Shown: positions 24,711 to 33,947, counted from the first letter of the stretch. The stretch is 64,000 nt of DNA from JAOUJD01 sp963726405 (GCA_963726405.1 CAVSCF010000005.1:1-64000); one strand, 5' to 3'. The notes: generated from the sequence alone by a model not told the origin. Made by a program: numbers and translations.

Positions 24711-25376
24711 ATGAATGCGCCACGCCAGCTCACGCTGGACTTCATCCGCCCCCTGACGCCGTCGCTGGACAACTTCGTTGTCGGCCGCAACGCGGAGGCG
24801 CTCGCGACCTTGCAGGCCGTCGCGACGGCGCAGCGGGACGGGTTCGTTTACCTGTGGGGCGAGCCGGGCTCCGGACGCACCCACCTGCTGACCGCCCTGG
24901 CCGGGGCGCGCGCATCCTCCATGTCGGCAGAAGGCGAAGCGATTCCGGAATTCGCCGACCCGCGGGGGCTGTACCTGGTCGACGACGTCGATGCGCGCGA
25001 TGCGCCTTCCCATCAGCGGGTGTTCGTGTTGATGAACGAGGTCCGTGCGCATCCCGGCGCCGCCCTGGTGACGACAGGCAGCACTGCGCCCGCTCAGCTT
25101 GCCCTGCGCGACGACGTGCGGACGCGACTGGCGTGGGGCCTCGTGTACCAGGTGCACGCGCTGTCGGACGACGAGAAGGCGCGAGCCCTGGAAGAGCATG
25201 CGCGGTCGCGCGGACTCGCCCTCTCGTCCGACGTGATCGCTTACCTCCTGAACCACATGCCGCGCGACATGCGCACCCTGGTCGCGATCCTCGACGCCCT
25301 CGACGGCTACGCGCTGGCGGCCAAGCGCGCGATCACCGTTCCGCTCGTGCGCGAGTGGGCGCAGGCAGCCGCGTAA
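24711..25376 (+). CDS. hda: DnaA regulatory inactivator Hda
   Basis: Hda is a DnaA-like AAA+ protein (221 residues) that binds the DNA-loaded sliding clamp and stimulates hydrolysis of DnaA-bound ATP, limiting re-initiation. The N-terminal clamp-binding peptide QLTLDF is present at residues 5-10. Walker A is degenerate but of the Hda kind (GEPGSGRTHLL), and YLVDDVDA is Walker B-like. ATG at 24711 starts directly before the clamp motif; the frame also opens at 24675. Hda, a HAD phosphatase, pcnB and folK follow in one direction, the standard betaproteobacterial order. Confidence 0.9.
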   Translation: MNAPRQLTLDFIRPLTPSLDNFVVGRNAEALATLQAVATAQRDGFVYLWGEPGSGRTHLLTALAGARASSMSAEGEAIPEFADPRGLYLVDDVDARDAPSHQRVFVLMNEVRAHPGAALVTTGSTAPAQLALRDDVRTRLAWGLVYQVHALSDDEKARALEEHARSRGLALSSDVIAYLLNHMPRDMRTLVAILDALDGYALAAKRAITVPLVREWAQAAA

Positions 25377-25386
25377 AATCCGCCCG

Positions 25387-26061
25387 ATGCATCTTGCGCT
25401 CTTCGACCTCGACCTCACGCTGTTGCCCATCGACAGCGCCGACACGTGGTCGCACCACGTCGTTCGCCGCGGCGGGCTGGACGCCAGGGGCTACGGCGAC
25501 CGAGTCCGCGAGTTCGCCCGCTCCTACGGGGCTGGCACTTTCGACGTCGACGCCTACGCACGCTTCCAGATGGAACTGCTCGCAAGCTTTCCGCGCGCCT
25601 CGCTCGACGCCTGGCACGCGGAGTTCATGGACATCCACGTGCGACCGCACGTGCGGCGCGAGGCTCGAGCGCTGGTCGAGCACCACCGCCGCAGCGGACA
25701 CGAACTCGCGCTCGTCACCGGAACGAACGCGTATGTCGTGACGCCGATCGCCCGCGAGTTCGGCATCGACCACGTGCTCGCCATCGAGCCTGAGGTCAAG
25801 GACGAGAAGTTCACCGGCCGCTGGGTGGGAACGACGACGCACCAGGCGGGCAAGGTCCGCAAGGTCGAGGAATGGCTGCATGCCAGGGACCTGGCCTGGC
25901 ACGCCGTGAAGACGACCTTCTACACCGACTCCATCCACGACCTGCCGCTGCTCGAGCGCGTGAACGAGCCCGTCGTCGCGAACGGCGACGCCCGGCTGAA
26001 CGCCATCGCTCGCCAGCGCGGCTGGCGGACACTGCAACTCTTCGACAAGGCCGCCGAGTGA
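25387..26061 (+). CDS. HAD-superfamily IB hydrolase (SerB-like)
   Basis: This is a small cytoplasmic phosphatase-like protein, 224 residues. HAD motif I is FDLDLTLLP (nucleophile Asp in DLDLT), motif II is LALVTGTNA, and motif IV is FYTDSIHDLPLL. These match the IB subfamily (TIGR01490-like), related to phosphoserine phosphatase; the physiological substrate is not established. TAAAAT at 25374-25379 just upstream may be a -10 box. The stop overlaps the GTG of pcnB (GTGA). Confidence 0.88.
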   Translation: MHLALFDLDLTLLPIDSADTWSHHVVRRGGLDARGYGDRVREFARSYGAGTFDVDAYARFQMELLASFPRASLDAWHAEFMDIHVRPHVRREARALVEHHRRSGHELALVTGTNAYVVTPIAREFGIDHVLAIEPEVKDEKFTGRWVGTTTHQAGKVRKVEEWLHARDLAWHAVKTTFYTDSIHDLPLLERVNEPVVANGDARLNAIARQRGWRTLQLFDKAAE

Positions 26062-27449
26062 TCAAACGCGTCATCAAGAAGGTCCAGACGCTGTTCACGC
26101 GCAAGCCGAAGAAGGCCCGCGAGCCGAAGCGCATCGCGGCGGCGGAACACCACATCAACGCCGAACTGGTGCCGCGCTCGGCGCTGCGGGTCTGCGAGAC
26201 GCTGCAGAAGGCGGGCTTCCGCGCGTACATCGTCGGCGGTGCCGTGCGCGACCTCCTGCTCGGCGTGGCACCCAAGGACTTCGACGTCGCCACCGACGCC
26301 ACCCCGGAGCAGGTGAAGCAGCATTTCCGGCGCGCAATCATCATCGGCCGCCGTTTCCGGCTGGTGCACGTGATGTTCGGGCAGGAGACGATCGAAGTGT
26401 CGACGTTTCGCGCCCTGGTGAACGAGGACCGGCTGACCGACCAGCACGGCCGCGTGCTCGCGGACAACGCGTACGGCGCGCAGAACGAGGACGCGGCGCG
26501 GCGGGACTTCACCATCAACGCGCTCTACTACGACCCCATCACGGGCGAGGTGCTCGACTACCACGACGGCGTGAAAGACGTACGCGCGAAGCGCCTGCGG
26601 ATGATCGGCGACCCCGAGGCCCGCTACCGCGAGGATCCGGTGCGGATGCTGCGCGCGGTGCGCTTCGCCGCGAAGCTCGGGTTCCAGATCGACGAAGCGA
26701 CGCGCGAACCGATCCACCGGATGGGCACGCTGATCGAAAACGTGCCCGCGGCGCGGCTCTTCGACGAGATGCTGAAGCTGCTGATGAGCGGGCACGCGGT
26801 GGCGTGCATCACGCGCCTGCGGGCCGAAGGGCTGCACCACGGCCTGCTGCCCTTGCTCGACGTGATCCTCGAGCAGCCGGCCGGCGAGCGCTTCGTGATG
26901 CTCGCGCTGTCGCGAACGGACGAGCGGGTCCGGGCCGGCAAGCGGATTTCGCCGGGTTACCTCTTCGCGACACTGCTGTGGCACGACGTGCTCGTGAAGT
27001 GGAACGCCCGCGTCGCCCGCGGCGAGCACCGCATCCCGGCCCTCGAGAAGGCGATGGACGAAACGCTCGATGCGCAGACCGAAAAGCTCGCGATCCAGCG
27101 CCGCTTCGTGTCCGACATGCGGGAGATCTGGGGGCTGCAGCCGCGCTTCGAGCGGCGTCAGGGCAAGGCGCCGCTGCGATTGCTCGAGCACATCCGGTTC
27201 CGCGCGGGCTATGATTTTCTGATGTTGCGGGCGGCGGCGGATGAAGTGCCGGCGGCGTTCGCGGACTGGTGGACACGCTTTCCGCATGCCAACGACGAGG
27301 AACGCGAGCGCATGTTGCGGGAGGCGACCAGCGAGGGCGAGTCGACGGGCAGCCCGCAGCGACGCCGGCGGCGCCGGCGACGTGGCGGCGGATCAGCGAG
27401 CGTGGCGGACGACGCCACCGACACCACCAACCTGAAACCAGCGACGTGA
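26058..27449 (+). CDS. pcnB: poly(A) polymerase I PcnB
   Basis: PcnB adds A tails to RNA 3' ends and promotes decay. The class II nucleotidyltransferase head is clear: AYIVGGAVRDLLLG, then PKDFDVATDA with the catalytic Asp pair, then RRDFTINALYYD, and RMLRAVRFAAKLGF. The GTG at 26058 is set by overlap with the preceding stop (463 residues). The protein ends with a run of eight arginines followed by Gly and Ser, a basic tail of the kind used for RNA binding. A four-base overlap links it to folK. Confidence 0.93.
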   Translation: MIKRVIKKVQTLFTRKPKKAREPKRIAAAEHHINAELVPRSALRVCETLQKAGFRAYIVGGAVRDLLLGVAPKDFDVATDATPEQVKQHFRRAIIIGRRFRLVHVMFGQETIEVSTFRALVNEDRLTDQHGRVLADNAYGAQNEDAARRDFTINALYYDPITGEVLDYHDGVKDVRAKRLRMIGDPEARYREDPVRMLRAVRFAAKLGFQIDEATREPIHRMGTLIENVPAARLFDEMLKLLMSGHAVACITRLRAEGLHHGLLPLLDVILEQPAGERFVMLALSRTDERVRAGKRISPGYLFATLLWHDVLVKWNARVARGEHRIPALEKAMDETLDAQTEKLAIQRRFVSDMREIWGLQPRFERRQGKAPLRLLEHIRFRAGYDFLMLRAAADEVPAAFADWWTRFPHANDEERERMLREATSEGESTGSPQRRRRRRRRGGGSASVADDATDTTNLKPAT

Positions 27450-27946
27450 AACGCACCGCATACATCTCGCTCGGCGCGAACCAGGGCGAACTGCTCGAGT
27501 CGCTCAATGCCGCCCTCGAGTCGCTGGGCTCGATCGAACGATCGGAACTGGTGGCGGTGTCGCCGTTCTACATGACTGCGCCGGTGGATGCGCCGGGACC
27601 CGACTACCTGAACGCCGTCGCGCAACTATCGACCGAGCTCGAGCCGTATGCGCTGCTGCTGCACCTGCTCGACATCGAACTGATGCTGGGGCGCAAGCGG
27701 CGAGGCCTGAAGAAGAACGCCCCGCGCAACGTCGACCTCGACCTGCTGCTGGTCGACGCGCTCATCATCCAGAGCACTCCGCTCACGCTGCCGCATCCGC
27801 GCCTGCACGTGCGTGCGTTCGTGCTGAAGCCGCTGCTGGACCTCGCGCCCGACGTGCGTATTCCAGGGCAGGGCCCCGCGCGCGACTTCCTGGAACGCGT
27901 TTCCGATCAGCGGATCGAACGGCTGGACACGACCGCGGAACCGTAG
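27446..27946 (+). CDS. folK: HPPK, folate pathway pyrophosphokinase FolK
   Basis: FolK transfers pyrophosphate from ATP to 6-hydroxymethyl-7,8-dihydropterin in folate synthesis (166 residues). Family blocks are AYISLGANQGE, VSPFYMTAPVD, NAPRNVDLDLLLVD and LPHPRLHVRAFVL. The GTG at 27446 overlaps the pcnB stop (GTGA). It lies in the conserved pcnB-folK-dgk-panB order. Confidence 0.94.
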   Translation: MKRTAYISLGANQGELLESLNAALESLGSIERSELVAVSPFYMTAPVDAPGPDYLNAVAQLSTELEPYALLLHLLDIELMLGRKRRGLKKNAPRNVDLDLLLVDALIIQSTPLTLPHPRLHVRAFVLKPLLDLAPDVRIPGQGPARDFLERVSDQRIERLDTTAEP

Positions 27947-27951
27947 GCCCG

Positions 27952-28305
27952 ATGCCGTCGCTGCCCGTCGTCGCGCAGACGACGCTCCTCCTCACCGCAT
28001 CGAATGTCTTCATGACGTTCGCCCGGTACGCCCACCTTCGCAACCTGAACGACAAACCCTGGTGGATCGCCGCCCTGGCAAGCTGGGGCAACGCGCTCTT
28101 CGAATACCTGCCGCAGGTGCCCGCCAACCGCATCGGCCACTCCGAACCGTCGCTGGGACAGCTGAAGATCCTCCAGGAAGTGATCACGCTGTCGGCCTTT
28201 CTCCCCTTCGCGGTGCTGTACATGCGCGAGCCGCTGAAGCTCGATTACCTGTGGGCCGGGCTCTGCCTCGTGGCCGCCGTCTACTTCATGTTCCGCAGCG
28301 CCTGA
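27952..28305 (+). CDS. DMT-like membrane protein (DUF486)
   Basis: This is a 117-residue protein with four hydrophobic segments. It matches the DUF486 family: the ends LLLTASNVFMTFARYAHL and YLWAGLCLVAAVYFMFR, and the central WGNALFEYLPQVPANRIG. DUF486 belongs to the drug/metabolite transporter superfamily but has no proven substrate. It sits 5 bases after folK and 1 base before the kinase gene. Confidence 0.87.
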   Translation: MPSLPVVAQTTLLLTASNVFMTFARYAHLRNLNDKPWWIAALASWGNALFEYLPQVPANRIGHSEPSLGQLKILQEVITLSAFLPFAVLYMREPLKLDYLWAGLCLVAAVYFMFRSA

Positions 28306-28306
28306 C

Positions 28307-28945
28307 ATGCTGGCCGGAAAGTACCGATACGTCGTCGTCGAGGGCCCCATCGGCGCGGGCAAGACCTCCCTCGCACGGCGTCTGGCGGAGCGCGCGGGCG
28401 CGCGCTCGCTGCTCGAGCAGCCGGAGGAGAATCCCTTCCTCGAACGCTTCTACCGGGACAGCGCGCGCTACGCGCTGCCGACGCAGATGTTCTTCCTGTT
28501 CCAGCGCGTGCAGCAACTCGCCGAACTGAAGCAGCTGGACCTCTTCCAGAACACCATCGTGTCCGATTTCCTGCTGGAAAAGGACCGGCTGTTCGCGCGG
28601 CTGACGCTGGCCGATGACGAATTGCGGCTTTACGAGCAGATGCACGATCAGCTCAAGCCCGGCACGGCCTCACCCGACCTGGTGATCTACCTGCAGGCGC
28701 GCCCCGAGACCCTGGTCGAACGGGTGGCCCGCCGCGGGAACCCGATCGAGTCGGGCATCTCGGAGGCGTATCTGAGCGCTCTGGCGGACAGCTACACCCG
28801 CTTCTTCCACGATTACGAGGCGGCCCCGGTGCTGATCGTCAACACCGAGCACCTGAATCCCGTCGACCGCGAAGAGGACTTCGACCTGCTGCTCGAACGC
28901 ATCGACAAGTTGCGCGGTCGCCGCGAATACTTCAATCTCGCATGA
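28307..28945 (+). CDS. deoxynucleoside kinase
   Basis: This is a 212-residue P-loop kinase of the dNK/dGK family, salvaging deoxynucleosides. The phosphate loop is VVEGPIGAGKTSLARRL. The substrate region contains LLEQPEENPFLERFY, the catalytic-Glu area VSDFLLEKDRLFA, and LIYLQAR-type lid sequence with ERVARRGNPIE. FolK and this kinase precede panB in many betaproteobacteria. Base preference cannot be read from sequence. Confidence 0.9.
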   Translation: MLAGKYRYVVVEGPIGAGKTSLARRLAERAGARSLLEQPEENPFLERFYRDSARYALPTQMFFLFQRVQQLAELKQLDLFQNTIVSDFLLEKDRLFARLTLADDELRLYEQMHDQLKPGTASPDLVIYLQARPETLVERVARRGNPIESGISEAYLSALADSYTRFFHDYEAAPVLIVNTEHLNPVDREEDFDLLLERIDKLRGRREYFNLA

Positions 28946-29003
28946 GCGCGCACGGCCGTCCCGAAGCGCTCATCCCGGCGCGCGCAGCGCGGAGGTCAAT
29001 CCA

Positions 29004-29834
29004 GTGAGCGTCCATCCCCAATCGCCCGCCGCATCGGCGCGCAAGCCGGTCACCCTGCCTCGCCTGCGGGAGATGCGCGCGAAGGGCGAGCCGATCGCGA
29101 TGCTCACCTGCTACGACGCCAGCTTCGCGGGCCTGCTCGACCGCTGCGGCGTCGACTGCATCCTGGTCGGCGATTCGCTGGGAATGGTGATCCAGGGCCG
29201 CGGCGACACCCTGGCGGTCACGGTCGACGAGATGGCATATCACACACGCTGCGTCGCGCGCGGGCTGTCGGCGGCATGGCTGATCGCCGACCTGCCCTTC
29301 GGCGCCTATCAAGCAGGCCCGGAACAGGCGTTCGCCAGCGCCGTCGCGCTGATGCAGGCCGGCGCGAAGATGGTGAAGCTCGAAGGCGGCGCCTGGCTGG
29401 CGCCCACCGTCGCCTTCCTCGTCGAACGCGGCATACCGGTCTGCGGACACCTCGGCCTGACGCCGCAATCGGTCCACGCGCTCGGCGGATACCGGGTCCA
29501 GGGGCGCAGCGACGACGAGGCCGACCGACTGCTGGCGGATGCACGGGCGCTCGATGCGGCCGGCGCGGCGATGCTCGTGCTCGAACTCGTGCCTTCCACA
29601 CTGGCGGAACGCGTCACGCAGGCGGTCGGCATGCCGACCATCGGCATCGGCGCGGGCGGCGCGACATCCGGACAGGTCCTCGTGCTGCACGACATGCTGG
29701 ACGTCTACCCGGGACGCAAGCCGCGCTTCGTGCGCAACTTCATGCTCGGGCAGGCAAGCATCGACGCGGCGATCGGCGCCTATGTGGCGGCCGTGAAGGA
29801 CCGCAGCTTTCCCGCGCCCGAGCACGGCTACTAG
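29004..29834 (+). CDS. panB: ketopantoate hydroxymethyltransferase PanB
   Basis: PanB adds a hydroxymethyl group from methylene-THF to 2-oxoisovalerate, the first step to pantothenate (276 residues). Family sequence is strong throughout: MLTCYDASFAGLLD, LVGDSLGMVIQG, the ligand-binding VKLEGG and GHLGLTPQSVHALGGY, and TIGIGAGGATSGQVLV. It starts with GTG at 29004; a good RBS, ggagg, lies at 28991-28995. PanC follows after 63 bases. Confidence 0.96.
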   Translation: MSVHPQSPAASARKPVTLPRLREMRAKGEPIAMLTCYDASFAGLLDRCGVDCILVGDSLGMVIQGRGDTLAVTVDEMAYHTRCVARGLSAAWLIADLPFGAYQAGPEQAFASAVALMQAGAKMVKLEGGAWLAPTVAFLVERGIPVCGHLGLTPQSVHALGGYRVQGRSDDEADRLLADARALDAAGAAMLVLELVPSTLAERVTQAVGMPTIGIGAGGATSGQVLVLHDMLDVYPGRKPRFVRNFMLGQASIDAAIGAYVAAVKDRSFPAPEHGY

Positions 29835-29897
29835 CGGCACCCTCTACAATCCGCGGCCCGGGCACCTCGTCCCTCTCCTCGTTGGCCTCAACGGCAC

Positions 29898-30740
29898 ATG
29901 AAAGTCGTCCACTCGATCGAAGCGCTGCGGGACCAGATGCGCGGCCAGAACCGGATCGCGTTCGTGCCGACCATGGGCAACCTTCACGAGGGACACCTCG
30001 CGCTGATGAAAATGGCGCGCCAGCATGGCGACCCGGTGGTGGCGTCGATCTTCGTGAACCGCCTGCAGTTCGGTCCCAACGAGGACTTCGAGAAGTACCC
30101 GCGAACGCTTCAGGACGACATCGACAAGCTGCAGAAGCAGAACCACGTGTACGTGCTGTTCGCGCCGAACGAGCAGGAGATGTATCCGGAGCCGCAGAGC
30201 TACCGGGTGAGCCCGCCGTCCGACCTCGGTGACATCCTCGAAGGCGAGTTCCGGCCCGGCTTCTTCATCGGCGTGACCACCGTCGTGCTGAAGCTCTTCT
30301 CGTGCGTCCAGCCGCGCGTCGCGGTGTTCGGCAAGAAGGACTACCAGCAGCTGATGATCATCCGCGCCATGTGCCGCCAGTTCGCGCTGCCGACCGAGAT
30401 CATTCCCCACGAGACCGTGCGCGACACGGACGGCCTGGCGCTGTCCTCGCGCAACCGATTCCTCTCGGAGGCCGAGCGCCGGGAAGCGCCGCGCCTGTAC
30501 CGCGTGCTGAATGAGGTGCGCGACAAGGTGAAGTCCGGCGCCACCGACGCGGCCGCCATCGAAGGCGATGCGATGCGCGAACTGGCCGCTGCCGGCTGGA
30601 AGGTCGACTACGTGGCACTGCGCCGGCAGCGCGACCTGCACGCCCCCTCGCCGGAGGAGGTCGCGGCCGGTGAACCCCTGGTCACGCTGGCCGCCGCCAA
30701 GCTCGGCGCCACGCGCCTGATCGACAACCTCGAGATCTGA
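29898..30740 (+). CDS. panC: pantothenate synthetase PanC
   Basis: PanC joins pantoate and beta-alanine using ATP (280 residues). The HIGH-like nucleotide motif is VPTMGNLHEGHLALM; VFGKKDYQQLMIIR, PHETVRDTDGLALSSRN and the KMS-like region follow. TACAAT at 29845-29850 could serve as a -10 box in the panB-panC gap. A G+C-rich hairpin follows the stop. Confidence 0.96.
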   Translation: MKVVHSIEALRDQMRGQNRIAFVPTMGNLHEGHLALMKMARQHGDPVVASIFVNRLQFGPNEDFEKYPRTLQDDIDKLQKQNHVYVLFAPNEQEMYPEPQSYRVSPPSDLGDILEGEFRPGFFIGVTTVVLKLFSCVQPRVAVFGKKDYQQLMIIRAMCRQFALPTEIIPHETVRDTDGLALSSRNRFLSEAERREAPRLYRVLNEVRDKVKSGATDAAAIEGDAMRELAAAGWKVDYVALRRQRDLHAPSPEEVAAGEPLVTLAAAKLGATRLIDNLEI

Positions 30741-30746
30741 GTCCGA

Positions 30747-30761
30747 CCGGCCTTCGGCCGG
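30747..30761 (+). terminator. hairpin after panC, possible terminator
   Basis: CCGGCC-TTC-GGCCGG forms a six-pair stem with a three-base loop, 7 bases after the panC stop. There is no T-run, so intrinsic termination is doubtful. Confidence 0.35.
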
Positions 30762-30933
30762 CACCACTCCGTAATAGTCTGCACCGAAGCTCGGGCGCGC
30801 CCGGTGCTTGCGTTGTCGTACGTCGCACCGCAGCACGGAAAACGGGCGCGTGGCAGGCGGCATCTCGTTCTTTTGAGCGATCATCCGGCTACGCGTCGCG
30901 GCTCGTCCGACGACGGGACCACAAGGAGGAGAC

Positions 30934-31926
30934 ATGAAGAGCTTGCCCCGCTGGTTTGCCGCGGTCGCCATGGCTGCGGTGATGTCCGCCTCGGCCTCGG
31001 CCCAGGAAATCAAGATTTCGCACCAGTTCAAGGCCAACGCCGACGCGCGCGACCTGGCGACGCGCGTGTTCGTGAAGGAAGTCAACGCGCGCGATCCGAA
31101 CCTCAAGTTCCGGATCTATCCGGCCCAGTCGCTCGGCATCAAGCCGGTCGCGCAGCTGGACGCACTGCAGAACGGCACGCTCGAGATGGCCGTGTTCCCG
31201 ATGTCGTACGCGGTCGGCAAGGCGCAGGAGTTCTCGGCCATCATCATGCCGGGGACCGTGCCGACGCTCGAGCACGCCATGAAGCTGCGCGGAACGCCCT
31301 TCCAGAAGAAACTGCAGGACCTCGCGCACGCCAACGGCATACACATCGTCACGTGGTGGTGGACACCAGGCGCGTTCGCCACGAAGGATCGGGAAATCAC
31401 GGGGCCCAAGAGCGTGGCCGGCCTGAAGCTGCGGGCCGCCGACCCGACGTTCGAGACGATGCTGAAGGCGGCCGGCGCCTCGGTCGCCAACATGCCGTCG
31501 ACCGAGATCTATCCGTCGCTGCAGTCCGGCGTCCTGAACGGCGCGCTGACCTCGGCCGAGACCTTCGTCAGCATGCGCCTGTACGAGCAGACGAAGATGG
31601 CAACGCTGCCCGGCAAGTACGCCCTTTGGATGCTGCTGCAGCCGCTGGTGATGTCGAAGCAGCACTGGGACAAGCTGACCCCCGCGCAGCAGAAGATCTT
31701 CGAGGAAGCCGCGGCGAAGTCCGACGAGTACTTCCTCGGCCTGCAGCGCGAGGCTGTAAGTGACATGGAGAAGGAATACAAGAAGGCAGGGGCGAAGGTG
31801 CGCGAGATGACCCAGGCCGAATTCGACCAGTGGCTCGCACTGGCCAAGGACACGGCGTGGAAGGAATTTGCCTCCAAGTCGCCGACCGCCAAGGACCTGC
31901 TCGACGCGCTGCTCGCGGTCAAGTGA
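30934..31926 (+). CDS. TRAP transporter solute-binding protein DctP-type
   Basis: This periplasmic binding protein (330 residues) belongs to a tripartite ATP-independent transporter, which imports organic acids using the sodium or proton gradient. A Sec signal peptide ends in SASASAQ, followed by EIKISHQFKANADARD. The DctP fold is visible in VAQLDALQNGTLEM, the ligand-arginine region AGLKLRAADPT, and YEQTKMATLP. A strong RBS (aaggagga) lies just before ATG 30934. The small and large permeases follow after a hairpin. The ligand is unknown. Confidence 0.92.
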   Translation: MKSLPRWFAAVAMAAVMSASASAQEIKISHQFKANADARDLATRVFVKEVNARDPNLKFRIYPAQSLGIKPVAQLDALQNGTLEMAVFPMSYAVGKAQEFSAIIMPGTVPTLEHAMKLRGTPFQKKLQDLAHANGIHIVTWWWTPGAFATKDREITGPKSVAGLKLRAADPTFETMLKAAGASVANMPSTEIYPSLQSGVLNGALTSAETFVSMRLYEQTKMATLPGKYALWMLLQPLVMSKQHWDKLTPAQQKIFEEAAAKSDEYFLGLQREAVSDMEKEYKKAGAKVREMTQAEFDQWLALAKDTAWKEFASKSPTAKDLLDALLAVK

Positions 31927-31946
31927 TCACGACGAGATGAGACGAC

Positions 31947-31967
31947 ACGGGCCGCGAAGCGGCCCGT
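31947..31967 (+). terminator. intra-operon hairpin after dctP
   Basis: ACGGGCCGC-GAA-GCGGCCCGT makes a nine-pair stem, followed by a T-containing tail (cgttcgttt). It stands between the binding-protein gene and the permease genes. It probably acts as a partial terminator or 3' stabiliser so the binding protein is made in excess. Confidence 0.6.
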
Positions 31968-31997
31968 CGTTCGTTTGAATGGGGAGGGGAACGACCC

Positions 31998-32492
31998 ATG
32001 CTGCCTGCCTTCGTGCGCGCGGTGTACCGGCTCAGCACCGCGTGCGCCGCGGTGGCCGCGCTCATGCTGCTCATCGCCGCGCTCGTGATCACGTGGAGCA
32101 TCGTGTACCGCGCCACGGGCCATTCGACGTACTGGGAGATCGAGTTCTCGGTCTTCATGATGGTCGGCTCGCTGTTCCTCGCATCGCCGTACTGCCTGGC
32201 CACCCGCGGGCACGTGGGCGTCGACCTGCTGTCGCACTACCTGCCGGCGCGCTTCGCCAGGCCGGTCAACATCGCGGTCGCCGTCGTCGGGTTGGCGGTG
32301 TGCGTCTATCTCACGTGGGCCGGTGCGGAAATGACCCTGCACGCCTTTACCATCGGGGAGACGACGGAGAGTTCGTGGGCGGCGCCGAAATGGCCGCTGT
32401 TCCTCGCCATGCCGGTCGGCCTGGGCCTGACCGCCCTCCAATACGTCGCCGAACTGCTGCGCGACACCGTGAGTATGGCAGGCGAGCCATGA
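31998..32492 (+). CDS. TRAP transporter small permease DctQ-type
   Basis: This is a 164-residue inner-membrane protein with four hydrophobic segments (about 13-35, 45-65, 88-108, 128-148). The sequence IVYRATGHSTYWEIEFSVF and TRGHVGVDLL fit the DctQ family. The ATGA overlap with the large permease shows coupled translation. Confidence 0.9.
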   Translation: MLPAFVRAVYRLSTACAAVAALMLLIAALVITWSIVYRATGHSTYWEIEFSVFMMVGSLFLASPYCLATRGHVGVDLLSHYLPARFARPVNIAVAVVGLAVCVYLTWAGAEMTLHAFTIGETTESSWAAPKWPLFLAMPVGLGLTALQYVAELLRDTVSMAGEP

Positions 32493-33799
32493 GCGAACTG
32501 CAGATCGGCGGGATCATCCTGACCGTCACCTTGATCGTGCTGTTCTCGGGCCTGCCCATCGCCTGGGGACTGACTGCCGTGGCCGTCGGCTTCCTGCTGC
32601 TGTTCAAGGGCCCGGCCGCGCTCGCCAACGTGCCGATCCTGATGATGGACGAGCTGGCGTCGTTCGCGCTGCTGACCATTCCGCTGTTCGTCCTGCTCGG
32701 GGCGGCGATCGGATCATCGGCGGCCGGCAAGGACATCTACGAATCGCTGCATCGATGGCTCGATCGTGTCCCCGGCGGACTGGTGATCGCGAACATCCTC
32801 GCGTGCGGCATCTTCTCGGCGATCTGCGGTTCGAGCCCGGCCACCGCGGCGGCGATCGGCAAGGCCGGGGTGCCGGAGATGATCAAGCGCGGCGTTTCGC
32901 CGGCGATGGCCACGGGGTCGATCTGCGCCGGCGGCACGCTGGGCATCCTGATTCCGCCTTCGATCACCATGATCCTCTATGGCATCGTGACCGAGACCTC
33001 GATCGGCCGGCTGTTTCTCGCCGGTGTCGTGCCGGGAATCCTCCTCGTCGTGCTGTTCTCCGCGTATGCCTGGTTCTCGACCTTGCGCGCCCTGCGCGCA
33101 GCGCCGCCGGTTGAAACGCACCGGTACACGACCAAGGAGAAGTTCGAAGGCCTCGGGCGGGTCTCGCCCTTTCTCGGCATCATCATCGCCATTGGCTATG
33201 CGATGTACGGCGGCCTGGCCACGCCGTCGGAAGTGGCCGCCCTGTCCGCCGTCCTGGCGCTCGTGCTGGTGATGGTCATCTACCGGCAGTGGCGGCTCGA
33301 CGACCAGTGGCGGATCTTCCGCGAGACGGTGCGCGAGTCGACCATGATCCTGATGATCATCGGCGCCGCCGCCGTCTTTTCCTACATGCTGTCGCTGCTC
33401 TACGTGACGCAGTCCGCCGCGCAGTGGCTGGTCGACCTGAACCTGAACCCGTGGGTGCTGCTGTTCGCGATCAACGTTTTCCTGCTGGTGGCCGGCTGCT
33501 TCCTGCCGCCGGTGGCGATCATCCTGATGGTGATGCCGATCCTCACCCCGGTGCTCGAGGCGGCCAACTTCGACCTGATCTGGTTCGCGGTGATCCTGAC
33601 GATCAACATGGAGGTGGGACTGATCACGCCGCCGGTGGGGTTGAACCTCTACGTCCTGAAGGGCGTGGCGCCGGACGTTCCGCTGCCCACCGTCCTGAAG
33701 GGGTCGATGCCGTTCGTCCTGCTGATGTTCCTCGCCATGGTGCTGATCGCCGCATTCCCCGAGATCGCGCTCTGGCTGCCCGGCAAGATGATGAATTGA
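32489..33799 (+). CDS. TRAP transporter large permease DctM-type
   Basis: This is the 436-residue transporting subunit, with about twelve hydrophobic segments. DctM marks are FSGLPIAWGLTAVAVG, LTIPLFVLLGAAIGSS, CGSSPATAAAIGKAGVPEM, AGGTLGILIPPSITMI and EVGLITPPVGLNLYVLKG. ATG at 32489 overlaps the DctQ stop. It is the last gene of the TRAP operon; tRNA-Leu follows 61 bases later. Confidence 0.94.
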   Translation: MSELQIGGIILTVTLIVLFSGLPIAWGLTAVAVGFLLLFKGPAALANVPILMMDELASFALLTIPLFVLLGAAIGSSAAGKDIYESLHRWLDRVPGGLVIANILACGIFSAICGSSPATAAAIGKAGVPEMIKRGVSPAMATGSICAGGTLGILIPPSITMILYGIVTETSIGRLFLAGVVPGILLVVLFSAYAWFSTLRALRAAPPVETHRYTTKEKFEGLGRVSPFLGIIIAIGYAMYGGLATPSEVAALSAVLALVLVMVIYRQWRLDDQWRIFRETVRESTMILMIIGAAAVFSYMLSLLYVTQSAAQWLVDLNLNPWVLLFAINVFLLVAGCFLPPVAIILMVMPILTPVLEAANFDLIWFAVILTINMEVGLITPPVGLNLYVLKGVAPDVPLPTVLKGSMPFVLLMFLAMVLIAAFPEIALWLPGKMMN

Positions 33800-33820
33800 G
33801 CGCGGCGCGGCCTGAGCCAT

Positions 33821-33849
33821 TTGGACGCGCCGGCGGGTTCGCGGATAAT
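33821..33849 (+). promoter_or_regulatory. sigma-70 promoter of tRNA-Leu
   Basis: TTGGAC (33821-33826), a 17-base spacer and GATAAT (33844-33849) give a good housekeeping promoter. The start of transcription would fall just before the tRNA at 33861. Confidence 0.7.
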
Positions 33850-33860
33850 CGAGCGCCCTT

Positions 33861-33947
33861 GCCGGGATGGCGGAATTGGTAGACGCACGGGACTCAAAAT
33901 CCCGCGACCGCAAGGTCATGGGGGTTCGATTCCCCCTCCCGGCACCA
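33861..33947 (+). tRNA. tRNA-Leu (anticodon CAA)
   Basis: This 87-nt class II tRNA has a long variable arm. The acceptor stem is GCCGGGA paired with TCCCGGC, then ACCA. The anticodon stem is CGGGA/TCCCG around the loop CTCAAAA, giving CAA, which reads UUG. The T-arm has GGTTCGATTCC. It lies between the TRAP operon and queA. Confidence 0.95.
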
